From an uncultured Saprospiraceae bacterium (GTDB lineage Bacteria; Bacteroidota; Bacteroidia; Chitinophagales; Saprospiraceae), in contig CALKXE010000274.1 of the NCBI GenBank assembly GCA_938003955.1, positions 1 to 50,837 of the forward strand: 50,837 nucleotides of DNA, given 5' to 3'. Made by a program: the position numbers and the translations under genes. Shown in pieces: positions 1-8,782 of the stretch; positions within the stretch are counted from its first letter, which is position 1, and each line of letters begins with the position of its first letter. Under the pieces are notes generated by a model. The model was not told where the DNA came from. It ran no database searches and saw nothing but the letters and a program-made list of their open reading frames with translations.

Positions 1-15
1 TAAAACAAGCTGTAA

Positions 16-924
16 ATGGATAGTCCGAATAGATCAGAGATAAAGTCATTCTTCATGAACTTGCAGGATAATATCTGTACAAGTTTAGAGTCATTGGATG
101 GTAAGGGGAAGTTTCAAGAAGACCTATGGGAGCGACCTGAAGGCGGAGGCGGTAGATCGAGAGTTATACTTGGAGACAAGATAGAGAAGGGTGGAGTTAA
201 CTTTAGCGCGGTAGAAGGACATCTTCCAGAAAAGATTTCAAATGCACTTGGATTAGACCCAACTGATTTTTTTGCCACGGGAGTTAGTATCGTTTTGCAT
301 CCGCATAATCCATTGGTACCAATCATACACATGAATGTCAGATATTTCGAGACTTCGGTTGGTAAGTATTGGTTTGGTGGTGGTATCGATGTAACGCCAC
401 ACTATATAATTGATGAAGATGCTCAGTTTTTTCACAATCATCTCAAGTCTGTGGGCGATAAACATGATGAAGCATACTATCCGCATCACAAGAAATGGGC
501 GGATGACTACTTCTACATTCCGCACAGAAAAGAAACACGGGGTATTGGAGGTATATTCTTCGATAGACTGGAAGCGGATGAGACGCATACGAAACAAGAT
601 CGATTTGACTTTGTGAAGGATGTTGGTGAATCATTTGTGCCTATTTATACAGAACTGATGAATCGGAATAATAGTAAGGCTTATACTGATGATCACAAAT
701 CATGGCAATTTCATAGAAGGGGCCGGTATGTAGAATTCAATCTGGTGTGGGACAAAGGGACTAAATTTGGTCTACAAACCAATGGTAGAATCGAATCTAT
801 ATTGATGAGCATGCCACCATTGGCAAATTGGACGTATAATCACGAGATCAAACCAGGCTCTGATGAAGAAATCACACAAGGAAAGTTGATCAAGGGGATA
901 GACTGGGCAGGGAAGAACACCTAA
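16..924 (+). CDS. hemF: Oxygen-dependent coproporphyrinogen III oxidase
   Basis: HemF converts coproporphyrinogen III to protoporphyrinogen IX with O2 during heme synthesis in the cytoplasm. The 302-residue product has the family's usual length. Recognisable motifs are FGGGIDVTPHY (about residues 119-129), the HRRGRYVEFNLVWDKGTKFG block near residue 236 and the SMPPLANWTY segment near the C-terminus. No residue of these motifs looks lost. Only 15 bases lie upstream, and a TAA directly precedes the ATG, so this start is the only one visible. The next gene starts on the base after the stop codon, so the two are probably co-transcribed. Identification is firm. Confidence 0.96.
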   Translation: MDSPNRSEIKSFFMNLQDNICTSLESLDGKGKFQEDLWERPEGGGGRSRVILGDKIEKGGVNFSAVEGHLPEKISNALGLDPTDFFATGVSIVLHPHNPLVPIIHMNVRYFETSVGKYWFGGGIDVTPHYIIDEDAQFFHNHLKSVGDKHDEAYYPHHKKWADDYFYIPHRKETRGIGGIFFDRLEADETHTKQDRFDFVKDVGESFVPIYTELMNRNNSKAYTDDHKSWQFHRRGRYVEFNLVWDKGTKFGLQTNGRIESILMSMPPLANWTYNHEIKPGSDEEITQGKLIKGIDWAGKNT

Positions 925-1845
925 ATGAAGAAACTACACATACAAGTCTATACTTCTTTTATCACAAGGACTCATTTGTATGTGAAAGGCAGAATTCTAA
1001 AGGATAGTCCCTTATTGATAAAGCCGACTCATGGAATCTTTTCTTCTCTTATTTATATGGTTATCCGAGCATTCAGCCGCGAGATTAAGTTCCTGCCTGT
1101 ACAATGTGTTATTTCTGATGTCACATATGATGTGATGACAGATGATGAAGGGTATTTTGAAATATATGAGAATATAGAAGCTCAAAACCTAAAGGCTGGA
1201 ATAATAGAGATATCCGCTAATTACAAAAGACGAAGTAATAAAATCGATGCACCAATAGATGACCTTTCTTCGGAGGTACCAATCGGGATCATTTCAGATA
1301 TAGACGATACGATTATGGTGACAGGAGTCAAGTCGTTTTTTAAGATCAAGGTCATTCTTAATACACTGTTTCTCAATCCATTCAGAAGAAAACCGATCGA
1401 AGCGGCTGCGGATGCTTTTCATCTCATCTCCAATCAAGTGGAGGGGAAAGGGCCTGTTATATATCTGTCTAATAGTCCGTGGAACTTATTTGTCTACCTA
1501 AATACTTTCTTAGAATTTAATGGTTTTCCTGAAGGTAGATTGATCCTAAGAGATATGGGCTGGCAATTGTTGAGATCAAAGACGATAGCGCAACGGAACA
1601 AATTTATCGAAGTAGAGAAACTTCTGATTGCGTTTAGTGATACGAACTTTATTCTTATCGGCGATACGGGCGAACTAGACTTTGATATTTATAAAATGAT
1701 AGAGGAGAAATATCCAGAAAGAATAGAACAGGTAATTCTAAATAGGGCTGGCAATCGCAAGAAGGAGAAGATGCTTGAGCAATACGTTAAGAATAATACT
1801 AAGTATAAGATGTTAACTGGATTTACAAAGGTGTTTGATGAATGA
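925..1845 (+). CDS. App1-like phosphatidate phosphatase family (DUF2183) protein
   Basis: The protein (306 residues) carries the App1/DUF2183 catalytic domain of the HAD superfamily. HAD motif I is seen as DIDDT at residues 125-129, where the first two Asp are the expected nucleophile and acid/base. A motif II-like LSNSPWN lies near residue 186, and GDTGELDFDIY near residue 248 fits the acidic motif. Yeast App1 dephosphorylates phosphatidic acid; bacterial members are mostly uncharacterised, so the substrate here is inferred. No signal peptide is evident. The ATG follows the hemF stop with no gap, which suggests translational coupling, although no functional link to heme synthesis is obvious. 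An 11-bp hairpin lies 39 bases downstream. Confidence 0.85.
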   Translation: MKKLHIQVYTSFITRTHLYVKGRILKDSPLLIKPTHGIFSSLIYMVIRAFSREIKFLPVQCVISDVTYDVMTDDEGYFEIYENIEAQNLKAGIIEISANYKRRSNKIDAPIDDLSSEVPIGIISDIDDTIMVTGVKSFFKIKVILNTLFLNPFRRKPIEAAADAFHLISNQVEGKGPVIYLSNSPWNLFVYLNTFLEFNGFPEGRLILRDMGWQLLRSKTIAQRNKFIEVEKLLIAFSDTNFILIGDTGELDFDIYKMIEEKYPERIEQVILNRAGNRKKEKMLEQYVKNNTKYKMLTGFTKVFDE

Positions 1846-1884
1846 TGGGTTTATATTTTGGCTATACAAGGTATCATTTGAGCG

Positions 1885-1914
1885 CTAATGTTTACCACAT
1901 AATGTAAACATTAG
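1885..1914 (+). terminator. Terminator-like hairpin after the App1-like gene
   Basis: CTAATGTTTAC (1885-1895) and GTAAACATTAG (1904-1914) form a perfect 11-bp stem with an 8-base loop. It is followed by TTTCTGTT. The U-tract is short, so termination is likely but not certain. Confidence 0.55.
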
Positions 1915-2096
1915 TTTCTGTTAAATATTGACTACAGGATAGCCAGATTATGTTAGAAATGAAATGAGATTTTTGAATGTCGATCCCGTCAGATGGGACA
2001 ATGACAGATTAGCTTATTCCATTGATTGGAAATTAGTGTTTTTCAATACAGCAAATATCATTTTAAGAATGAATATTTGAATTAATAATTGACTTG

Positions 2097-2174
2097 CAAC
2101 TATGTTTAATTTTAGATGATAGTTCGACTTCTCTGAAGTCGCTATAGATTAAATAGGAATTTCTAACATAGTTG
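2097..2174. other. Nested inverted repeats, candidate structured RNA
   Basis: A perfect 10-bp outer arm pair (CAACTATGTT at 2097-2106 and AACATAGTTG at 2165-2174) encloses a 7-bp hairpin with a TCT loop (CGACTTC at 2125-2131, GAAGTCG at 2135-2141). The sequence CTCTGAAGTC recurs just outside, at about 2179-2188. This could be a folded 5' leader or a small RNA, but no known family is recognised. Confidence 0.35.
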
Positions 2175-2301
2175 GGCCTCTCTGAAGTCCTTCGGTGGAA
2201 AATTAAGGATACTTCAAAAGGCATGATTGGAAGGATAAACCTAATAACACGTGACCATTGAAAACATTATATAAAATAAAGTGATTACACTAATTAAAAC
2301 T

Positions 2302-2309
2302 TACTTTTG
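2302..2309 (+). promoter_or_regulatory. Putative -7 element for rimO
   Basis: TACTTTTG matches the Bacteroidota -7 consensus TAnnTTTG exactly and lies 26 bases before the rimO ATG. No TTG is found at the -33 position (AGT or GTG instead), so the promoter call is moderate. Confidence 0.45.
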
Positions 2310-2335
2310 CAGCACATTACAGAAAGTAGAGATTT

Positions 2336-3646
2336 ATGAAAACTAAAACACTCGTTAAAAACAAGGTAAATGTCATCACTCTAGGGTGCAGTAAGAACCT
2401 TGTGGATTCTGAAGATCTGATCACACAGATCAAAGGAAACGATATAGAAGTGACACACGAGAGCGAGGAAGACGATGCGAATATCGTGATCGTGAATACT
2501 TGTGGTTTCATAGATCTAGCGAAAGAAGAATCAGTGAACACTATCCTCCAATACGCAGATGTGAAGAAGGCTGGAGGAATAGAGAAACTTTATGTTACGG
2601 GATGTCTCTCGCAAAGATATAAGGATGATTTAGAGGTTGCTATACCAGAGGTAGATGCATATTTTGGTACTATGGAGATGCCTAGTCTGTTGGCTAAGCT
2701 AGAAGCGGATTATAAGCATGAGTTAGTAGGGGAAAGAGTCCTTTCTGGACCGACACACTACGCATACCTTAAGATATCAGAAGGTTGTAACCGTACATGC
2801 TCTTTCTGTGCGATACCGCTTATGAGAGGTAAGCACGTATCCAAGACGATAGAAGCACTGGTCAAAGAAGCTGAAAATCTCGCTCGTATGGGTGTGAAAG
2901 AGATCATGCTTATAGCTCAAGAGTTGACATATTACGGCCTTGATATTTATAAGAAGAGAGAACTTCCAAAACTACTGGATGCACTTTGTGAAGTAGAAGG
3001 TATAGAGTGGATTCGATTACATTATGCGTATCCATCAAAGTTTCCGCTTGATATATTTGATGCAATGGCGAGACAGCCTAAGATATGTAACTATCTAGAT
3101 ATTCCGCTTCAACATGCGGATGATACTATGCTAGAGCGTATGAGACGTCAGATAACTCAGAAGGAACAAAGAGAGTTGATCAAAATAGCTAAGGAGAAAG
3201 TGCCAGGAATTAATATTAGAACTACATTCTTAGTGGGGCACCCTGGAGAGACGGAAGAAGAATTTCAGAGTCTATGTGATTTTGTTGAGGATATGAGATT
3301 TGATAGAGTAGGTGTCTTCCAATATTCTCATGAAGAGGATACAAGTGCGCACGACATGGTAGATGATGTAGATGCAGAGACTAAGGTGGCACGAGCAAAT
3401 CGAATCATGGAAATCCAGAACTCTATCTCTATGGATAACAACGAAGTGCTTGTGGGGCAAACTTTGAAAGTCCTATTTGATCGTAAAGAAGGAGAGTTCT
3501 TTATTGGACGAACAGAATTCGATAGCCCTGAAGTAGATAACGAAGTATTAGTATCTGCCAAAGATCAGTACGTGAGAATTGGAGATTTTGCTAATGTTCT
3601 TATCGAGTCTGCTGAGGATTATGATTTATATGGCAAGGTTGTGTAA
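2336..3646 (+). CDS. rimO: Ribosomal protein S12 methylthiotransferase RimO
   Basis: RimO is a radical-SAM enzyme that adds a methylthio group to the conserved Asp of ribosomal protein S12. The N-terminal UPF0004 domain shows the three cluster cysteines C18 (LGCSKN), C56 (NTCGF) and C90 (TGCLSQ). The radical-SAM CxxxCxxC motif is C151, C155 and C158 in GCNRTCSFCAIP. A TRAM-like domain fills the last 70 residues. The length (436 residues) is normal. The closely related MiaB is less likely because of the LGCSKNLVDSE start, which is typical of RimO. An exact TAnnTTTG box precedes the gene. Confidence 0.95.
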   Translation: MKTKTLVKNKVNVITLGCSKNLVDSEDLITQIKGNDIEVTHESEEDDANIVIVNTCGFIDLAKEESVNTILQYADVKKAGGIEKLYVTGCLSQRYKDDLEVAIPEVDAYFGTMEMPSLLAKLEADYKHELVGERVLSGPTHYAYLKISEGCNRTCSFCAIPLMRGKHVSKTIEALVKEAENLARMGVKEIMLIAQELTYYGLDIYKKRELPKLLDALCEVEGIEWIRLHYAYPSKFPLDIFDAMARQPKICNYLDIPLQHADDTMLERMRRQITQKEQRELIKIAKEKVPGINIRTTFLVGHPGETEEEFQSLCDFVEDMRFDRVGVFQYSHEEDTSAHDMVDDVDAETKVARANRIMEIQNSISMDNNEVLVGQTLKVLFDRKEGEFFIGRTEFDSPEVDNEVLVSAKDQYVRIGDFANVLIESAEDYDLYGKVV

Positions 3647-3742
3647 GCTTTAAATCTTACACTTTAAAATCAAGGAGCATTCTATATAGCTTAACTTAAG
3701 TATCTAATGACTATATTTATCTTGAAAATATTCCTGAGATAA

Positions 3743-6319
3743 ATGATATATATACGTTTAGTCAAGATAATAATGATGATGTTTGTTACATCATTAATTG
3801 TTGCACAAGGGCCTACTTTAGAGCCAGAACCTGTTCCTATTACATTAAGAGATTCTAATTATACTCTTCCTGCATTTGATGTTGGTAAATCGACAGTAAA
3901 TTCTTTTGGTTTCAATTCGGGAATTATATCAGACCCATTCTTACTTATTCAAGGACAAGTTGCAGGTCTACAAGTATATAACAGAGGTGGAGATCCCAAT
4001 GTACAGAGTATAGCTAGGGTGAGAGGAATAGCTTCATTAGATTCAGATATTCAGCCTCTTGTCGTGATTGATGGAGTTCCTAATTCTGCAATTGAGAATA
4101 TAGATCCTAATGATATTCTATCTATAGAAGTTCTTAAAAATGGATACGCCAAAGCGCAATATGGCGCACGAGGTTCTAACGGAGTAATAATAATAACAAC
4201 TAAAAAACATAAGGCTGATTCTTTACTTATGATTCAGTATCATGGTACATTTGGAGTAAGTAGTGCTACTAAAGATATCAATATATTAACCACAAATGAA
4301 TTCATATCGAAAGGTGGGGTAGATTTTGGTTCAGATAATAACTATTTGTCTGAGATTAAACGGATTGGTATTTCTCAAGCTCAAAATATATCTCTAAGCA
4401 AGGGATTCAAAAATTATAATTACAAGGTCTCGGGCAATTACCGAAATACGAGAGGAATATTAAAAGAGTCTGGTTTTCATCAATTTAATGGATCTGCCAA
4501 TTTATCATTCAACTTATTTGATGATCGACTTAATATTGACTTAAGAGGACTTGCAACAAGGAAAAATCAAAATTTAAGTTTCAGAGAAGCTTTTAGATAT
4601 GCGGTCACGGCGAATCCTGCGACTCCTGTTTTTGCAAAAGATTCTCCTTTTGCATTCAATGGAAATACGTACGGTGGTTATTTCGAATCTTTAGGTTTGT
4701 TTGCTACATATAATCCTGTGGCTATGTTGGATCTTAATAAGAGGACTAACGATGTTATTTCTTATCTATATTCAACTAATGTGAGTTATAAACTATTCAA
4801 AGGCTTAGAATTAGGAACTCAATATGCCGCCCAAAAAAGGAAAGTAGAATTCAATGAGTTTGGTCAGGAAACTTCATATTATTTGGGAAGAAGTATTGCA
4901 GGTGTCCGATCTGGATTTGGTACCTTTAATTCGGGTGACAATGAATTCGTGTTTAGTGATTCTTATCTTAAATATCAGGGTGAAATTAGACGAATCGCTT
5001 TCCAGTTACGTGCTGGTTACAGTTACCAGGAATTCGATTCTGAATCGAATTCTTTTTCCTATGAGTGGCCTGATTTGTCATCTGTAACAGAAGCTGAGAT
5101 TAGAAATGAGAGTAATAAATTAATCTCTTTTTACAATAATATTAGTTTAAATAGAGACGAAAAGCTGTTCTTAGATGTTGGGTTAAGATATGAAGGCTCA
5201 TCCTTACTGGCAAGTGATTCTAAATGGCAGTTTTATCCTTCTGCACAGATCTCCTATGATTTAGGCGGTTTCATGGATAGTGAAGAGGATCATTTTTTGG
5301 TGTCTGGAGGTTTTGGGGTTACTGGTTCGCAGAATGATATTTATGTACCTAATTCTGTAAGTTCGTTCGTTGAGTTTCTAGTTGAGAAAAACAGTGAGTA
5401 CGACTTAGGTGCCAACTATTCTAATAGTAACTTTCAATTAAGTTTTGAGGTGTTCTCAAGAGTTTCTAGCAATGTCAATATCAATGATATCGTACCTTTT
5501 CAAGATCCTTACAGCAATATCTCTACTAGAGGATTTGATTTATCGTTAGGCGCTAATTTAGTCGATAATGAAAATATAAAATATACTTCAAATCTACTCT
5601 TATCTTCTTACAAATCTACAGTAGATTTCGAGTTTGATGTTTCATACGCTAGCCCGGGTGGGCCTGGTTTCGGAAGTGCTTCTTTATTAAGTATTGGTAA
5701 CGGAGGAGAGTTTGGTGAGATATACGCTCCTGTTTTTGAAGGAATAGATGCTGATGGTTTTACAATTTATAAAGATGTAAATAATGATGGCCAAATAACT
5801 GTATTTTCTCCAGGTGATGAGAATTCTGATTATGACGTCGTTGGAAATGCAATTCCAGATTTTGAGTTGGGCTGGCAACATAATATCAAAGTCGCTAGTT
5901 ATGATATCAATGTACTTTTTCGTGGTGCGTTTGGACATAGTTTGATCAACCTCAACAGAATGTTCTATGAGAATAATCTTGCTTCAAACGGAGTTTATAA
6001 TAGTGTCAACACAAATAAAACGGTCGAGGGTCTTAATGAAGCTAGATACTCGTCTCTGTATGTAGAAGACGCGAGCTTTATAAAATTAGATAATCTATCC
6101 ATCTCAAGGTCCTTCACAATAGGTGATGATAATCGGGTGTTGAGTTTATCTCTTACAGGTCAGAATTTATTGACGATCTCAGCCTACACTGGAGCAGATC
6201 CAGAACCATCGTTCTATGATGTTGATGGTTCTGGATATTTCTCGCCAGGGATAGATAGAAGAGCTACTTATAGACCTTCTCGGACTATTTCTATCGGTGT
6301 GGCGTTTGATCTAAATTGA
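3743..6319 (+). CDS. SusC/RagA-like TonB-dependent outer-membrane receptor, solitary
   Basis: This 858-residue protein has an N-terminal hydrophobic signal, a plug domain and a TonB-dependent beta-barrel. The plug contains the SusC-type segment with IQGQVAGLQVYN, VRGIASLDSD, VVIDGVPN and YGARGSNGVIIITTK (about residues 70-155). The protein ends with alternating aromatic and polar residues, typical of an outer-membrane barrel. It is shorter than most SusC proteins (about 1000 residues) and lacks the usual N-terminal carboxypeptidase-regulatory-like domain. No SusD gene lies on either side, so a role in glycan uptake is not supported by context. A DVNNDGQITV segment near residue 680 resembles a calcium loop seen in this family. 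The ligand is unknown. Confidence 0.85.
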   Translation: MIYIRLVKIIMMMFVTSLIVAQGPTLEPEPVPITLRDSNYTLPAFDVGKSTVNSFGFNSGIISDPFLLIQGQVAGLQVYNRGGDPNVQSIARVRGIASLDSDIQPLVVIDGVPNSAIENIDPNDILSIEVLKNGYAKAQYGARGSNGVIIITTKKHKADSLLMIQYHGTFGVSSATKDINILTTNEFISKGGVDFGSDNNYLSEIKRIGISQAQNISLSKGFKNYNYKVSGNYRNTRGILKESGFHQFNGSANLSFNLFDDRLNIDLRGLATRKNQNLSFREAFRYAVTANPATPVFAKDSPFAFNGNTYGGYFESLGLFATYNPVAMLDLNKRTNDVISYLYSTNVSYKLFKGLELGTQYAAQKRKVEFNEFGQETSYYLGRSIAGVRSGFGTFNSGDNEFVFSDSYLKYQGEIRRIAFQLRAGYSYQEFDSESNSFSYEWPDLSSVTEAEIRNESNKLISFYNNISLNRDEKLFLDVGLRYEGSSLLASDSKWQFYPSAQISYDLGGFMDSEEDHFLVSGGFGVTGSQNDIYVPNSVSSFVEFLVEKNSEYDLGANYSNSNFQLSFEVFSRVSSNVNINDIVPFQDPYSNISTRGFDLSLGANLVDNENIKYTSNLLLSSYKSTVDFEFDVSYASPGGPGFGSASLLSIGNGGEFGEIYAPVFEGIDADGFTIYKDVNNDGQITVFSPGDENSDYDVVGNAIPDFELGWQHNIKVASYDINVLFRGAFGHSLINLNRMFYENNLASNGVYNSVNTNKTVEGLNEARYSSLYVEDASFIKLDNLSISRSFTIGDDNRVLSLSLTGQNLLTISAYTGADPEPSFYDVDGSGYFSPGIDRRATYRPSRTISIGVAFDLN

Positions 6320-6328
6320 AGGAGCTAG

Positions 6329-6646
6329 TTATTCGTATATTAATAGATCAGCCTCGATATAACGAAGGTCACCAATAGTTTCGAAGTTTAGAAATACGAT
6401 AGCATCTGCCCCTTTTTCTTTTGCATCACATATCATCGATTCTTCCATATCATCGAGAGATAGTGATTCATCATTCTCGTTATTAGCATTCATCTGCCCC
6501 ATAACTGAGAAGAAAGGATCGATGTCGTAAATTGAATAATAAACATCCACATCTTCTGTAGATTCAAAATCATTTCCTAGATAATCTATGTTTGGATCAG
6601 TACAAGAAAAAATGGAAAGGATCAAAGCAAAGTATAAGTATTTCAT
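6329..6646 (-). CDS. Small predicted lipoprotein of unknown function
   Basis: The 105-residue product begins with a short hydrophobic segment ending in SIFSC, a plausible lipobox with Cys15 as the lipidation site. The mature part is very acidic (about 20 Asp/Glu residues). It ends with an AKEKGADAIVFLNFE segment that resembles the end of the YbjQ/DUF74-like fold, where related residues are often AxxxGANAI; this similarity is weak. Its stop is 9 bases from the convergent SusC-like gene, and no shared regulation is implied. Two degenerate copies of the sequence around its start codon lie upstream (see the repeat entry). Confidence 0.65.
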   Translation of the reverse strand: MKYLYFALILSIFSCTDPNIDYLGNDFESTEDVDVYYSIYDIDPFFSVMGQMNANNENDESLSLDDMEESMICDAKEKGADAIVFLNFETIGDLRYIEADLLIYE

Positions 6647-6985
6647 ATGTTTAAATTTTTATTTTCTCTGTAAATCAACGATTTATATTTAATCATTTCC
6701 TTGGATATCTAAGCTATTTCTGACTCAATAAATATAAATTTAAGGGCAATTAATATTAATACAGGAAGCTAATTTTTTCCTCTGGTCTATAAAGCTCAGT
6801 CATCGGAGTTTCATAAGTTTAAAATTTTGTTTGGAAAGGAAAATCATTGATTTAGGTTTGATAATTCTCTAGGTGTCTGAAGCTTGTTTATCAGAATATT
6901 TAATGCCCCTAAAATTAGTCAATGGTCTTAATCTCTTCCTCTGGTTTTTATAGTCTAGATGACAAAGTTTCATATTACAAGATTT
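6644..6985 (-). repeat. Degenerate three-copy tandem repeat starting at a lipoprotein start codon
   Basis: Read on the minus strand, three related units begin with ATGAAA at 6646, 6814 and 6973, so the period is about 160-168 bases. Each start is preceded by an AT-rich block such as GTTTAAATTTT. The two upstream units also share CCAGAGGAA and the bases around it (complement at 6777-6786 and 6936-6945). Only the copy at 6646 opens into a long reading frame. The upstream copies stop early or run 34 codons without recognisable features, so they look like decayed duplicates. Confidence 0.5.
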
Positions 6986-7068
6986 AATTATCCTTATGAC
7001 GGTCGAACCAATTAAGAATCCTTATGTTAGGTCCTTAATTATAACATATTTAACTTTTTTCTGAAGGT
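6647..7068. other. Gene-free region between the lipoprotein and the membrane-protein gene
   Basis: About 420 bases hold no convincing gene. Most is explained by the degenerate tandem repeat. A TAACTTTT sequence at 7051-7058 resembles a -7 box but lacks the final G and any -33 TTG. Confidence 0.5.
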
Positions 7069-7518
7069 ATGGTTAATTCTGATAAGTCTATTTTTGAGTA
7101 TAATATTCCACCATTTGTACAAGTTGGTGCTGTGCTAATATTAATACTAGTATTTATACTCATATCCAGCGGTGCTGGATATCTTGGGATATCAGATGCG
7201 GATTCGGGCACTCCGTGGTTGATTGCAGTATCCTTATCATTCTTTTTTACGATAGCCAATAGTGTAATGAGTCTGGCATCGGACAACATGAATAAATACT
7301 GGGTGCAGTCCATACTAAGTTATTTTCTACTTGCATTCTTAGGAGGTGGTTTAGCATATCTGTTTTCAGGCGACTCAATGGATTTGCATGGATCATATAA
7401 ATGGCTGTATGTAATGTTTGGGATGGGGCACATATTTTTCTTAGCTTTGATAAGAACATTGCGGAAAATTGTAACGTTAGCTAAAGAACAAGATAGTCGA
7501 TTAAGAGGTGAGGATTAA
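7069..7518 (+). CDS. Small integral membrane protein of unknown function
   Basis: I do not recognise the family. The 149-residue protein has four predicted membrane segments, at about residues 17-37, 50-70, 82-103 and 116-134. A charged C-terminal tail (TLAKEQDSRLRGED) probably faces the cytoplasm. The GSYKWLYVMFGMGHIFFLA segment is rich in aromatic residues. The gene ends 31 bases before the MsrB gene and may share its transcript. No enzyme motif or binding site is visible. Confidence 0.7.
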   Translation: MVNSDKSIFEYNIPPFVQVGAVLILILVFILISSGAGYLGISDADSGTPWLIAVSLSFFFTIANSVMSLASDNMNKYWVQSILSYFLLAFLGGGLAYLFSGDSMDLHGSYKWLYVMFGMGHIFFLALIRTLRKIVTLAKEQDSRLRGED

Positions 7519-7549
7519 AACCTCAATTTTAAATTATAAATAGAGCGGT

Positions 7550-8116
7550 ATGAATAGGATAGTTGTTATGTTAATGCTTTTAAGTTTCATGAGTTGTAAG
7601 AGTAATTCTCAACAAATAAAGGCAGAAACGGAGAAGGTCGAAGAAGTGAAAAGCAATTCTGAACTTGAAATTGAAAAACGTGCTTCTGAAACGAGTTTTA
7701 CAAATTCTAAAGGCGAAGTTATTCAGAAAATAGTAAAGACGCCGGAAGAGTGGGCTTCAGAACTAGGGAAACAGGAGTATTATGTGATAAGAAAAAAAGG
7801 AACTGAACGATCTTTTACTAGTCCCTTATTAACCAATAAAGACAATGGAGTCTATACATGTGGTGCTTGTGACTTGCCATTGTTCGAAAGTGATACTAAG
7901 TTTAAGTCTGGAACTGGATGGCCAAGTTTCTATCAACCTATTGACAAGAAAGTAATTCTCGAAGATACTGATCATGATCTTGGATATGCTCGTACGGAAG
8001 TTATGTGCAGAAGGTGTGAAGGTCATCTAGGTCATGTATTCAATGATGGTCCAGAACCAACAGGGTTGCGTTACTGTATTAATGGTGTTAGTTTAGCATT
8101 TAAAAAGGGTAAGTAA
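7550..8116 (+). CDS. msrB: Peptide-methionine (R)-S-oxide reductase, lipoprotein form
   Basis: MsrB reduces methionine-R-sulfoxide in proteins. The catalytic domain occupies roughly residues 65-188. Zinc-binding pairs C104/C107 (CGAC) and C153/C156 (CRRC) are present, and the catalytic cysteine is C176 in RYCIN. The substrate motif GTGWPSF is also intact. The N-terminus is hydrophobic and ends in SFMSC, a lipobox with Cys16, followed by a Lys/Glu/Ser-rich linker to about residue 60. This predicts an enzyme anchored in the cell envelope, where it would repair oxidised envelope proteins. The DinB-like gene starts 3 bases after the stop. Confidence 0.93.
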   Translation: MNRIVVMLMLLSFMSCKSNSQQIKAETEKVEEVKSNSELEIEKRASETSFTNSKGEVIQKIVKTPEEWASELGKQEYYVIRKKGTERSFTSPLLTNKDNGVYTCGACDLPLFESDTKFKSGTGWPSFYQPIDKKVILEDTDHDLGYARTEVMCRRCEGHLGHVFNDGPEPTGLRYCINGVSLAFKKGK

Positions 8117-8119
8117 CGG

Positions 8120-8566
8120 ATGATAATTCCTATCGTAAAATCAATGTTTGTAAGAGATTTGGATCGCTTACATTTTCAAATAGATAATTTTAAAGAGGAG
8201 TCCAATATTTGGAGAGTAGATGAAGGCGTAACTAATAGCGCTGGAAATCTTGCTTTGCATATAATTGGAAATTTAAATGCTTTTATCGGAGCTGAGCTTG
8301 GGCATACGGGTTATGTTAGAGATAGACATGCTGAGTTTTCTTTGAAGAATGTTCAAATAGAGACAATTCTAAAAGATATTACCGAGACAAAACAAATGAT
8401 AATTCAAGTTTTAGATTCTTTAGAGGAGTCGCAGTTGGATTTAATATATCCTAAAGTAGTTTTCAAAGAGCCAATGACAACCAAATATTTTTTGATTCAT
8501 CTTACCACGCACTTGGCCTATCATTTAGGGCAGGTCAACTATTATAGAAGGCTTTTCGAGAATTAA
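8120..8566 (+). CDS. DinB-like (DUF1572-type) four-helix protein
   Basis: The 148-residue protein matches the DinB/YfiT-like putative metalloenzyme fold, a four-helix bundle with a three-histidine metal site. Candidate ligands are H47 (NLALHIIGNL), H131 and H135 (TTHLAYHLGQVNYYRR), spaced as in the family. The C-terminal LGQVNYYRR signature is typical. Members can act as thiol-dependent S-transferases, but no substrate can be assigned. The 3-base gap after msrB suggests one transcript and perhaps a shared stress-response or thiol-related role; that is inference. Confidence 0.8.
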   Translation: MIIPIVKSMFVRDLDRLHFQIDNFKEESNIWRVDEGVTNSAGNLALHIIGNLNAFIGAELGHTGYVRDRHAEFSLKNVQIETILKDITETKQMIIQVLDSLEESQLDLIYPKVVFKEPMTTKYFLIHLTTHLAYHLGQVNYYRRLFEN

Positions 8567-8782
8567 ATTAGAAGTAATTGTAGATTTTAGTTTGATTTTC
8601 TTATTCCTATTTCGATTTATTTTACCTTTTGGTAGATAATAATGTCGTAAAAAAATAAAAAAAAACATATTTGTTATCTTATTCACAGCTAGAAATGTGG
8701 ATACAATTTTATATTTTGCACTCATTATTAGTTAATCATAAAATCAGGATCAATTATACTGATTCAACCAATCTAAAACATT

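Larger units (their letters stand above)
1846..2335. other. Intergenic region with structured elements before rimO
   Basis: About 490 bases carry no convincing reading frame. They hold a terminator-like hairpin (1885-1914), a nested inverted-repeat structure (2097-2174), two related CTCTGAAGTC segments, and a TACTTTTG box (2302-2309) just before rimO. Confidence 0.6.

Noticed and set aside
6869..6973. 34-codon ATG frame on the minus strand starting MKLCHLDYKNQRKR
   Set aside because: It lies in one unit of the degenerate tandem repeat, the sister unit is broken by early stops, and no recognisable motif or promoter is seen.
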